Source: Deltaproteobacteria bacterium (GTDB lineage Bacteria > Myxococcota_A > UBA796). Taken from it: a DNA stretch of 15,939 nt. The stretch spans positions 1 through 15,939 of the forward strand of contig PALY01000163.1 of assembly GCA_002707085.1 (NCBI GenBank), read 5' to 3'. This document shows positions 6,912 to 15,300 of the stretch, one piece after another (the stretch's first letter is position 1; each line of letters starts with the position of its first letter). The notes under the pieces are model-generated. The model had not been told where the DNA came from. It was given only the letters and a program-made list of their open reading frames with translations, and did not search any database. The position numbers and the translations under genes are program-made.

Positions 6912-9284
6912 ATGAAACGCGCGCGGGAAGCGACGAAAGAACTGGAGAGGAAAACGGAGGCGCTGGCGTCGGCGAGAGGAGGCACGACGGGAAACTTTGG
7001 AGGAGACGCGAGAGAAAAGAGAAGACCAAAACAAAACGAGGATGAAAAGAGAAGGACGACTTCTGTTTTGGAGGAAGACGAAGAGAAGGAGAACGGAACG
7101 TCGACTTTTGCGACGAGAAGGGCAAAGAAAACGAAGGCGTGCGCGAAGGAGAAGGAGAGAGAAACGAAGAAAACGAACGAGGACGACACGAAATGGTCGC
7201 TGTTCCCAGCGATGACGCCGAGAAAGCCGCCGCAATCGGCGAGAGGGAGAGGGAAAGGTATCGCGGCTGAGATCGCGCGGAGGAAAAAAGAGGACGGACG
7301 CGACGAAGGGATCTGGAAGACGAGGACAGCGACAAAGAAGAAGACGATAACGACGGCAATGACCGCGCGAGAGACAAAAAATGAGAGAGAAAAGTACGCC
7401 ACGGGAGACGGCGGCGAATATCATCGCTTGGAAAGCCTTTCTTCCTTAAAGTCAAACAGCCGAGAAACTACCGCCAAAGATACCGCTTTATTACTTCTCG
7501 GAAAACCATCGAACGACGATACTAACAAAGATACAAAAAACGCTCCAGTTATCATCGAAGAAAAAGAAACTATAGAAGCTAGGGTTATACGAGAATCGAT
7601 GTCGGCCAGCCACGCGTTGCGCTTTCACAAAGAACGATTGGAAGAGGAAGACGCGCGCGATTTAGACGCGCGCGTAAACGACGAAACAGACGACTTTCGC
7701 GTGTTTTATTTACCACCGCCTCCGAACAAAACGACAACGAAAGCAAGGAATGGCCTAAGTGCAATCGCCAAGTTTGCGCAACAGCGATCCAGAACGAAAA
7801 AGAAAGCCCCGTCGAAAAAAAATACCACGAGTCGCACGGATTCCAAAGGCGATTATCGGGCGCGCCCGGGTGACCATCTCGCCTTTCGTTTCGAGGTGAA
7901 GGAGACGCTTGGATCCGGTACGTTTGGTCGCGTGGTGAAGTGCGTCGACCACGACGTACGTTCTCGCGACAAAAATACGGGAGAAAAACGATCGGTTGCG
8001 GTTAAGATCATCAAAAACAAAGAAGAGTATCGCATTCAAGCAAAGACGGAACTCGCCGTGCTCGAAGCGATCGAATCCGCTCGAATAGGTTTCGCCGAAG
8101 ACGAAATAGATGGAGAAGAAGATGAAGAAGAAGAAGAAGAAAGAGCGCTAATGAAACGAAACGCCGAGTGCGTCGTTCGTGCAATCGAACATTTTAACTT
8201 TCGAACCCACGCATGCATCGTATTTGAGTTGTTGCATTGTAATTTGTACGAGTGGATGCTCGATCAACGCTTTGTCGGTGCCTCGGAATGCGTTTGCAAA
8301 ACCGTTGCCAAACAACTCGTGCGAGCATTGTCGTTTCTCAAATCGCTCGGCATTATCCATTGCGATGTCAAGCCGGAGAACATTTTGCTCGAAAGGAACG
8401 AAATATCGCGAAATACGGCGAATCCAGTGTCAAAACTACCTTACCCGGTCACCGCACGTGCCGGCGCTTCAGCTTCCTCTTCTTCGACGCAAAAATATGA
8501 CTCTTACAATGGGAACAACATTCGCGTCAAACTCATCGATTTCGGTTCCTCGTGCTTCGCTCATGTGCCACGTATCTACCCGTACGTCCAATCTAGATTC
8601 TATCGAGCGCCAGAAGTCATGCTTCGAGACCGTCAATACGATCAATCCATTGACATGTGGTCGTTTGCGTGCGTTTTAGCCGAACTCAAACGAGGTTCGC
8701 CAATTTGGCCCGGCACGGACGAAGCCGAACAGCTGGAGCTGGCGAAAGAAACATTGGGCGCACCGTCGAGCGAGTTTCTGTATAAACTCAGATGCGAAGA
8801 AGAAATAAAAAAAGCATCTGTCACGTGCAACGATACCCATTCTACAAAGAACAGTCACAACAAAAACGACCACGGACGCGTCTCTCTCTCTCGCGTCGTC
8901 CCAACCACCCCGATGAAGCCGAAAAAAGGCGTCAAAAGCCGCCTCCTTCTCGCTGAACGTTCGAACGACGCGGGCCAAAATGCCGTCGCTCGAAACCAGG
9001 AAGAAACTCCAGATGACGCGAACGAGGACGTCCTCGTCTCCGTCGAGATGACGTCCGAAACCGCGCGCGAAAAAGCCGCTCGCGCGAAACGCGCCGCCGA
9101 AGGTCTCAAGAAAGCCTTAGGGAAAGGGTGCTCCACGCACTTCGCCAAGTTTTTACGGAAGTGTTTCGAATGGGACCCAGAAGAACGAATGACGCCAGAC
9201 GAAGCGCTTCGAGACGCGTGGTTATTAAAGACATCGGCGTCATCATCGACGGACGGAGGGCCGGTCGGGTGGAGCGCGCGATAG
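6912..9284 (+). CDS. DYRK-family dual-specificity protein kinase (class 2, DYRK2/Pom1-like)
   Basis: 790 residues from the ATG at 6912, the first in-frame ATG after a long ATG-free stretch (G at -3). Residues 1-320 are charged and low-complexity, apart from a short DDFRVFYLPPPP segment. The block RARPGDHLAFRFEVKETLGS just before the kinase matches the DYRK2-type entry into the domain. Kinase motifs: glycine loop GSGTFG (334-339), VAVK with Lys365, HCDVKPEN (His483, Asp485), DFG (543-545), and YPYVQSRFYRAPEV with Tyr556/Tyr558. The second Tyr is the site DYRKs autophosphorylate. HCD in place of HRD is normal for DYRKs. There are three inserts: an acidic one after the C-helix region, a Ser-rich one between HCD and DFG, and a long one of about 100 residues in the C-lobe before FLRKCFEWDPEERMTPDEAL. 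These kinases act in growth and stress control; the exact role here is unknown. Confidence 0.92.
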   Translation: MKRAREATKELERKTEALASARGGTTGNFGGDAREKRRPKQNEDEKRRTTSVLEEDEEKENGTSTFATRRAKKTKACAKEKERETKKTNEDDTKWSLFPAMTPRKPPQSARGRGKGIAAEIARRKKEDGRDEGIWKTRTATKKKTITTAMTARETKNEREKYATGDGGEYHRLESLSSLKSNSRETTAKDTALLLLGKPSNDDTNKDTKNAPVIIEEKETIEARVIRESMSASHALRFHKERLEEEDARDLDARVNDETDDFRVFYLPPPPNKTTTKARNGLSAIAKFAQQRSRTKKKAPSKKNTTSRTDSKGDYRARPGDHLAFRFEVKETLGSGTFGRVVKCVDHDVRSRDKNTGEKRSVAVKIIKNKEEYRIQAKTELAVLEAIESARIGFAEDEIDGEEDEEEEEERALMKRNAECVVRAIEHFNFRTHACIVFELLHCNLYEWMLDQRFVGASECVCKTVAKQLVRALSFLKSLGIIHCDVKPENILLERNEISRNTANPVSKLPYPVTARAGASASSSSTQKYDSYNGNNIRVKLIDFGSSCFAHVPRIYPYVQSRFYRAPEVMLRDRQYDQSIDMWSFACVLAELKRGSPIWPGTDEAEQLELAKETLGAPSSEFLYKLRCEEEIKKASVTCNDTHSTKNSHNKNDHGRVSLSRVVPTTPMKPKKGVKSRLLLAERSNDAGQNAVARNQEETPDDANEDVLVSVEMTSETAREKAARAKRAAEGLKKALGKGCSTHFAKFLRKCFEWDPEERMTPDEALRDAWLLKTSASSSTDGGPVGWSAR

Positions 9285-9470
9285 GCGCGTAAAGTGAACA
9301 CTCACGACAAAAGAGAGGCAAAAAACGACAATTAAATTCACACGCAACAACAAAAAAAAGAACAAACGATATCTTTATCCACAAAATCTCCACAATCGCA
9401 TTTGTGCGCGCACTTATTAACTCGAACAACTCTTTCGTGTTTCTGCGCGCATCATCATTCGGGCGTCGTC
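9285..9470. promoter_or_regulatory. Short tandem intergenic gap
   Basis: 186 nt between two plus-strand genes. It is A-rich after the kinase stop, then mixed. The epimerase frame is open back to 9402 but only from a TTG, so I treat this part as leader. No RNA gene or strong motif is visible. Confidence 0.35.
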
Positions 9471-10709
9471 ATGATGCTTTCGGCGGGTTCTTCGTTACGC
9501 GTGGTCTTCTCGCCGCCGATAATGCGTGATGGTGCGTGTCTTTACAATCGAAGAAGGATGTCGTCGACGTCCGCGTCGACATCTACTCCAGTGAATGTTT
9601 TTTTCCCCGAACGGCATCAACTTCGTCATCATCGTCGTCGTCGGCGTCGACGGATGATGCGTTCCGCCGCGTCGCCTCGCGCGACGACGAACGACGCCAA
9701 AAACGTGGTCGACGAAGAGAAGGCACCATCATCATCTCTCGGGGAGGAGGAGGTCACGAGGAGGAGGAGTAAAAAAATGGTCGTCAGCGTGACCGGTGCG
9801 ACCGGGTTCGTCGGGACGAAACTCGTCGAGAGTTTGCTCAGAGACGGCCACGAGGTGCGAGTGCTCACTCGGTCGATAAAACGAGCGAAAAGGAAACTCA
9901 AACCAGAAACGTTACCGAAAGGCACTTTACTCCTGATCGAACCAACGAAATGGCCTCTGGGAATAAAAGGATCGACGCACGTGGTGAATTTAGCCGGAGA
10001 ACCGATCAGTACGAGATGGGACGAGAACGTGAAGAAAGACATCATGAACAGTCGAGTCCAGACGACGGAGGCGATTGTGAGCGCAATCGCAAACGTGAAG
10101 GAAGAGAGTAAACGACCGAAGGTTCTGGTGACAGCGAGTGCGATTGGCTATTACGGAACCAGCGATGATGAGACGTTTGATGAGTCGAGCGGATCCGGGA
10201 GCGATTATTTATCGAGCGTGTGTCGAGCGTGGGAGAAAGCGGCGAAGAAGGCGGAGGAGAAGACAAACGGCGAGACGAGAGTCGTGTTTGTGAGGTTAGG
10301 GATCGTTTTAGATAGAGACGGAGGCGCACTTGGAAAGATGCTGCCTACTTTTCAACTGTTCATGGGAGGCCCAATTGGTGATGGTGGTCAATGGTTTTCA
10401 TGGATACACAGGAAAGATGCGGTGAGGATTATTAAGGAAAGTTTAGTGAACGAGGAATTGAAAGGCGCGATTAACGCCACCGCGCCTCATCCGGTGAAAA
10501 TGCGAGATTTGACCAACTCGTTAGGGAAAGAGTTAGGGAGACCGAATTGGATGCCGGTACCAGACTTCGCGTTACAAGCTCTGTTGGGAGAAGGGAGTTC
10601 GCTGGTGTTACAAGGTCAGAAAGTGTTGCCGAAAGAGCTTTTGAGAGAAGGGTATCGATTCGAATACGAGACGATTTCGGATGCGTTGAATGAAATCGTA
10701 AACGAATAA
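9471..10709 (+). CDS. TIGR01777-family NAD(P)-binding epimerase (YfcH/SDR39U1/GC1-like), probably plastid-targeted
   Basis: 412 residues from the tandem ATGs at 9471/9474. Residues 1 to about 70 are rich in Ser, Arg and His, contain few acidic residues, and resemble a chloroplast transit peptide; an acidic linker follows. The extended SDR core begins at about 103 (MVVSVTGATGFVG, with TGATGFVG at 108-115). NLAGEPI, the RVQTTEAI helix, TASAIGYYG (with the YYG typical of this family), VRLGIVLDRDGGAL and the WIHRKDAV motif all fit. The C-terminal DUF1731 block is clear: GRPNWMPVPDFALQALLGEG then LQGQKVLPKELLREGYRF. In Arabidopsis the plastid homologue is GIANT CHLOROPLAST 1 (AtSulA), linked to plastid division; bacterial YfcH is of uncertain function. 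The reaction is not known for the family. Its stop lies 4 nt from the stop of the next, opposing gene. Confidence 0.9.
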   Translation: MMLSAGSSLRVVFSPPIMRDGACLYNRRRMSSTSASTSTPVNVFFPERHQLRHHRRRRRRRMMRSAASPRATTNDAKNVVDEEKAPSSSLGEEEVTRRRSKKMVVSVTGATGFVGTKLVESLLRDGHEVRVLTRSIKRAKRKLKPETLPKGTLLLIEPTKWPLGIKGSTHVVNLAGEPISTRWDENVKKDIMNSRVQTTEAIVSAIANVKEESKRPKVLVTASAIGYYGTSDDETFDESSGSGSDYLSSVCRAWEKAAKKAEEKTNGETRVVFVRLGIVLDRDGGALGKMLPTFQLFMGGPIGDGGQWFSWIHRKDAVRIIKESLVNEELKGAINATAPHPVKMRDLTNSLGKELGRPNWMPVPDFALQALLGEGSSLVLQGQKVLPKELLREGYRFEYETISDALNEIVNE

Positions 10710-10713
10710 TCTA

Positions 10714-11532
10714 CTACCTAAAATACCGCGCTTTGACTAAAATATACGCCCTATCTTCCCTGACGACTTCGTATTCGTCGAACCCACTCTCTCTCACGAT
10801 GTCTAAAACCGCCTCGCGATCCAAAAACGGTTTGTTCGTCTCCCAAGAATATGTCTCTTTCGTCTTGTCGCCTCTATTCGGCAAGACGACGGTGCTAAAT
10901 AACACGCTCCAGTCGTTTCTATCGTTTTTGTCGGACGGTTTTACGACCCTTTTAATCTCTTTCATACCTTTGACGGGAGAGGGCCAACAATGCATACCCG
11001 CCGTACTCGACACCTTCTCAAACGTCGCGTCCGCAAACTGTAAAGCACTCACGTCTCCTTGCAAAACTTCGTAATTACAGTTATCGCAGTCTCTCTCTAA
11101 CGTCTCTCGCGCTCTTTCACACATGCTCTCAAAATAGTCCAGCGCGACGACTTTTGCGAATCTCTTCGACTCGACGATGCTTTTCGTCACGATACCTGGA
11201 CCACACGACACGTCCAAAAGGCTGCTCAGTATTCGTTTCCCATCTTCGTCGCGTTCTGGCGCCAAGATGGTTACCAACTCCTCGGCTTCCTTCTCGCACC
11301 CCGGGTATCCGAGAAGTCGAAACAGTTGCCTGTATCCAGAGTCGTACGCGATGGCCCCGAGCTTGGTCTGGAACGGCGAGAACTTTGACGACGACTTTGA
11401 CGACGCCTCGACGACTTTACGCTTTGCCGTCGACTTCTTCTTCTTCTTCTTCGCATTGGAAAGGTGTTGCATTGGACGACGGAGTACACAAAGACTTTGA
11501 TGACGCGACGATGCGAACGCGCGCGACGACAT
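10714..11532 (-). CDS. SAM-dependent methyltransferase, plastid type (Methyltransf_11, At2g41040/At1g78140-like)
   Basis: 272 residues from the ATG at 11532; another in-frame ATG at 11643 would add 37 residues. I prefer 11532 because it starts MSSRAFASSRHQSLCVLRRP, like a transit peptide, and leaves space for the divergent promoter. A Lys-rich linker follows, then the family entry YDSGYRQLFRLLGYPG. Motif I LLDVSCGPG (about 105-113) binds S-adenosylmethionine; VALDY (about 129-133) is motif II; QGDVSALQF follows. GMHCWPSP (about 179-186) is the signature shared with plant plastid methyltransferases found in plastoglobules. Motif III is degenerate: the EIKRVVKP strand is followed by a short insert (SDKNDRNDW) where most relatives have LRPGG. 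The substrate is unknown; quinone-type lipids are plausible from plastoglobule location, but that is inference. Confidence 0.88.
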   Translation of the reverse strand: MSSRAFASSRHQSLCVLRRPMQHLSNAKKKKKKSTAKRKVVEASSKSSSKFSPFQTKLGAIAYDSGYRQLFRLLGYPGCEKEAEELVTILAPERDEDGKRILSSLLDVSCGPGIVTKSIVESKRFAKVVALDYFESMCERARETLERDCDNCNYEVLQGDVSALQFADATFEKVSSTAGMHCWPSPVKGMKEIKRVVKPSDKNDRNDWSVLFSTVVLPNRGDKTKETYSWETNKPFLDREAVLDIVRESGFDEYEVVREDRAYILVKARYFR

Positions 11533-11676
11533 GATGGCGACGACGACGACGAAAGATTTTTGGTTTTGGTCCTCCCTCGCGCCGTCGCTTTTGGAGCGAG
11601 AGAGAGTGACGCGAAGACGACGATGATGATGATGGTCTCGCATTATTCCTCACTTTTCCTTAGACTTTTTGAACAC
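11533..11676. promoter_or_regulatory. Compact bidirectional promoter between methyltransferase and SecE genes
   Basis: Only 144 nt separate the chosen divergent start codons. Alternative upstream ATGs exist on both sides: 11643 on minus for the methyltransferase, and a run of four ATGs from 11623 on plus for the SecE gene. If both were used the coding regions would overlap head to head by 21 nt. ATG/GAC triplet repeats occupy 11534-11548 and 11615-11634. Confidence 0.45.
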
Positions 11677-12195
11677 ATGACGAGCACCGGTTTTGGGGGT
11701 CTTCTCCTTCGATCGTGGACACCCACAAAGAAAACAACCCCGACGGCGCTCCGTGGCGAGCGGTGTTCGGTCGCCTCGTCGGTGCATCGTCGCTCGTCTT
11801 CGTTTTCGTCGTCTTCGTCTTCGTCGTCTTCTCAAAGGGGAGAAAAGTTTCCCGTCACGAGACACTTTACAACGCGTTTGCGTTTTCCCGGGAGAAGAAC
11901 GCGCGCGTCGTCGAGCGAGAGTTTCGAGGCGATGCCACCGTCTTCGGAGAGTAATGGTGGCAAGAACGGCGTTCTGTTGACGTGCATCCACTGGGTGCAA
12001 AAACAAGTTCAAAACGCGCGAAACGCGGCGCCGCTTTTGAAATGGCCCGATGCGGTGCTCTTCAGCAAGGAGACGGCGAAAGACGTGACGAGAAACGCGA
12101 TGGTGATTTTAGTCGGTTTGTGCGTGTTTACGGCAATGTTGGGGTGCATAGATTGGTGCATCGTGGCGTTCAGATCGTGGGTGTTGAATCTATGA
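11677..12195 (+). CDS. secE: Preprotein translocase SecE subunit, chloroplast type
   Basis: 172 residues from the ATG at 11677. Residues 1-85 are rich in Ser and Arg with few acidic residues (Ser run near 41-52), like a chloroplast transit peptide. The conserved part begins near 99: an amphipathic helix, then LLKWPDAVLFSKETAKDV, with the Trp-Pro (123-124) that marks bacterial and plastid SecE. A single membrane helix follows (about 141-165, AMVILVGLCVFTAMLGCIDW) and the protein ends shortly after. One transmembrane segment at the C-terminus and total size agree with Arabidopsis SECE1, which pairs with SCY1 in the thylakoid Sec translocase. The eukaryotic Sec61-gamma is shorter, lacks a transit peptide and lacks the WP motif. 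Similarity is limited to a short region, so the call is good rather than certain. A longer start at 11623 (MMMMVSHY) is possible. Confidence 0.68.
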   Translation: MTSTGFGGLLLRSWTPTKKTTPTALRGERCSVASSVHRRSSSFSSSSSSSSSQRGEKFPVTRHFTTRLRFPGRRTRASSSESFEAMPPSSESNGGKNGVLLTCIHWVQKQVQNARNAAPLLKWPDAVLFSKETAKDVTRNAMVILVGLCVFTAMLGCIDWCIVAFRSWVLNL

Positions 12196-12325
12196 TGACG
12201 AACGATGGTATTAGAAGTAGTGATAGTTTTTAGAGTGCATGTGTATTCGTGAATGTATTGGTTGTTCTCGCTAAATGTCGTTAAGATGGTCAATGTTTAT
12301 ATGATCTTCTTCTTCTTCTTATTTC
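12196..12325. other. Short convergent intergenic gap
   Basis: 130 nt between the SecE stop and the fusion gene stop on the opposite strand. AT-rich and without an ORF or visible hairpin of note. The two 3' UTRs must share or overlap this space. Confidence 0.35.
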
Positions 12326-15300
12326 TTACTTCTTTGCCAACTTTCTCTCCTTCGCCTCTCTTTCCGCTTTCTTAGACAAGTGTTTCTTGTACTCGCGAAT
12401 GTCCTTGTCCCATCGGCGAACGGTTTTGTCCTCGCACACCCAAATATCTCTCGCGACTTGGTCGATTAAACGGAAATCGTGCGAAACCAAAACGACGCCA
12501 CCGTTGTACACCTTTATCGCTTCGGCTAAAGCATCGATGGCTTCTAAATCCAAGTGATTCGTAGGCTCATCGAGCAACAACAAGTTTGGTTTACCCATAC
12601 AAATCATCGCGAAGACTAAGCGAGATTGTTGTCCTTCAGATAGTTCACCAATGAGAGTCGTTTGTTGTTTACCGGAGATGCCGTATTTGCCAAGGAACGC
12701 GCGCCATTCGTCGATGTCTCGTTTGAATTTACCGTGGACGTTTGGATATGTATCCATGAAGAATTGTAAAACAGTCTTGCTTCGGTCCAAAACTTCAACC
12801 GAGTGCTGATGGTATTTCCCGATTCTCAAAGAGGAGTGTCGAGAAACCGAACCTTTGGTTGGCGTCAACTCGCCCGTCATGAGTTTCAATAAAGTGGATT
12901 TACCCGCACCATTCGGTCCAACTAACGCCACGCGACTATCGCAATCGACGCCTAAGTCCAACTTGTCGTACAAGTAGTTTTCCTCTTTACCGTTGTACGC
13001 GAACGAAACTTGGTCGAACGGTAACACCGGCGGCGGTATCTTATCGCAATCCGGAAAGTTGAACGTAAATGTTCTCTCCTTGTGAACCGGCGGTGTTAAA
13101 CCGGCAGCGATCATTTTATCGATTATTTTTTGCTTCGACTCCGCTTGTTTACGCGCGTTCGCGTACGTCCCGCACGATCGAATAAACTCTTTCAAGTGGT
13201 TAATATCAGATTGTTCTTTTTCATGTTTACGTTGTTGGACGATGTTGTCTTCCTCAACCGTGCGACAATACGTATCGTAGTTCCCGGTGTAATACTTCAA
13301 TTTGCCTGACGTGAGCCAAATCATGTGCGAACACACACCGTTCAAGAAATCTTGCGAGTGCGAAACGACGACTAGACATTTTTTGTACGAAGCTAAGTGG
13401 TTTTCCAACCACACGCAGGCTTCTAAATCCAAATGGTTCGTCGGTTCGTCGAGCAACAAAATCGTCGGCGTCGCGAACAACGCTTTCGCCAACGACACGC
13501 GCATACGCCACCCACCGGACATATCTTTTGTAGGTCGATGAATCATTTCCGCGGAGAAACCTAATGAATGCAACAATTCGCTCGCTCTCGCCTCGAACGT
13601 GGTCGGGTCTATTTCTTCCAATCGATCGTACAAAGGCATCAAACGCTCGTCGTCCGGGCCAAAGTTCTCCAACAGGTGCTGCTCAAACTTGTTCAAGCGT
13701 TCCATCTCTTCAACGAGTTCATCGATGACACACTGAATTGCAGATCTATCCGACGGTTCCGCTTCGTTTTTTAAGTGATAAATGTCCACGTGGTCTGGGA
13801 TCGGCACCTCGCGCGTGGCTAAACACTCGAGAAAGTTCGTCTTCCCCGATCCGTTTTGACCAATCAAACCGTATCGTCTTCCAATGGTCAATTCAATATC
13901 GCACTCGTCGATTAACACTCTACCATTCATGGTCATGGAAAAGTTTGTAATCTTGATATCTCTGGCGGCAATTTGCGAAGAGAGTACGCCGGTGACGGTT
14001 CGTTTCAAACCAGCTTTGGAGATGCCGCTGATTTCTGTCTTACCAATTGCTTGTTCCAAACTCGTAATTTCTTCCTTTTCTTCCTCTTCTTTACCCCCTT
14101 TCTTCGATTTCTTCTTCCTCGCTCTCTCCGCCTCTCGCGCCGCTTTCTTTTCCGCTTTGGCAGCTTCTTTTCTCGCTTTCTCCTCGGCTACTTGTTGAAT
14201 CAACGCAGACGCTTCGGCTTCCTCTTGCGCGCGTTTCCTAGCAATGGCCTCACCCAACGCTTTCGGATCTAACTCGTCCATGTCTTTGAACTCGTCCGGA
14301 ATTTCCGTCTGTGGTTTGTAAAGATCGTCCTTGTCTTTCGGTTTTTTCGTATCTTGAGCGATTGCAATGCCTTCTTCTTCCAATTTCTTCTTCTCCTCGA
14401 GAATCTTCTTTTGCTTTTCCGTCATGCCTTTTTGCTCGGGAACCTCCAAAGCGCTCATAATTTCCTTCGCCTCTCTCGTCCCGGCAACCACGTTTGGCGC
14501 GATTGCATCTTCGGACCAACCTTCGGGAACAATTAACTCTTCCTCTAAATCGTCCACCATATCTCTGTCCTCGTCCGGAAGCATGTCTTCGTTGTACAAA
14601 TCGCCCAGCTCTTTCGCTCTCGCCAAATTCTCCTCCGCCTCTCTCCTCGCCGTCTCTTCGCTTTCTTGATTCGCTTTCGCTCTTTCCGCTAACAAACGCA
14701 CAATTTCGTCTTCACCTTCCGTCTTATCGTCCGTATCGTTCGTAATCTCTTCAACCAGTTCCTTCCCAGTGAATATTTTCTTCTTGTGTCTCTCTTTTAA
14801 TTCCTCCTCCTCCTTTGCTTTCCTCGCGGCGACTTTCTTCTCTTTCCACGCCAAATAACTCTCCAAAGTCACCGGCGTTCCAGAGCCACCTTTCACTTTC
14901 AACTCGTTCAACTTCTCTCTCAAAATATCCTGATCGGTCTTTCTATTCTTCATCGCTTCTAATTCTGCAGCTCGAATATCCGCCGCGAACACGTACCCCG
15001 GCGGCAACTTGTGTTTATACTTGCAGTCCTTTCCGTCCGCGCACTGCCAAAACCATCCGTATAATTTCTTCTCCACCGCTTCTAGAAAGTGTTTACAAAT
15101 AATCTGCGTCTCGTTGTTCGAATTCGCCTCGTTGCCGTGTTTCTTATTAATCACTGCCTCTAACTTCTTCTGATCCCATTCGTCGATGGAATCCACGTTT
15201 TCGAACAAACTCCGTTTGGCGACTTTTTCGTTGATGGCCAAATCGTGGGAAAACGCGCACTTATCCCCGCTTTTCGCGCAGCATCCATGCTTAAAAAACT

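Noticed and set aside
6658..7455. Antisense frames opposite the kinase N-terminus, Ser/Arg/Leu-rich
   Set aside because: Composition artefact of the GAC/AGA-rich coding strand; the sense frame leads directly into a kinase domain.
9402..9470. 23-codon upstream extension of the epimerase
   Set aside because: Starts with TTG; the ATG pair at 9471/9474 begins a plausible transit peptide.
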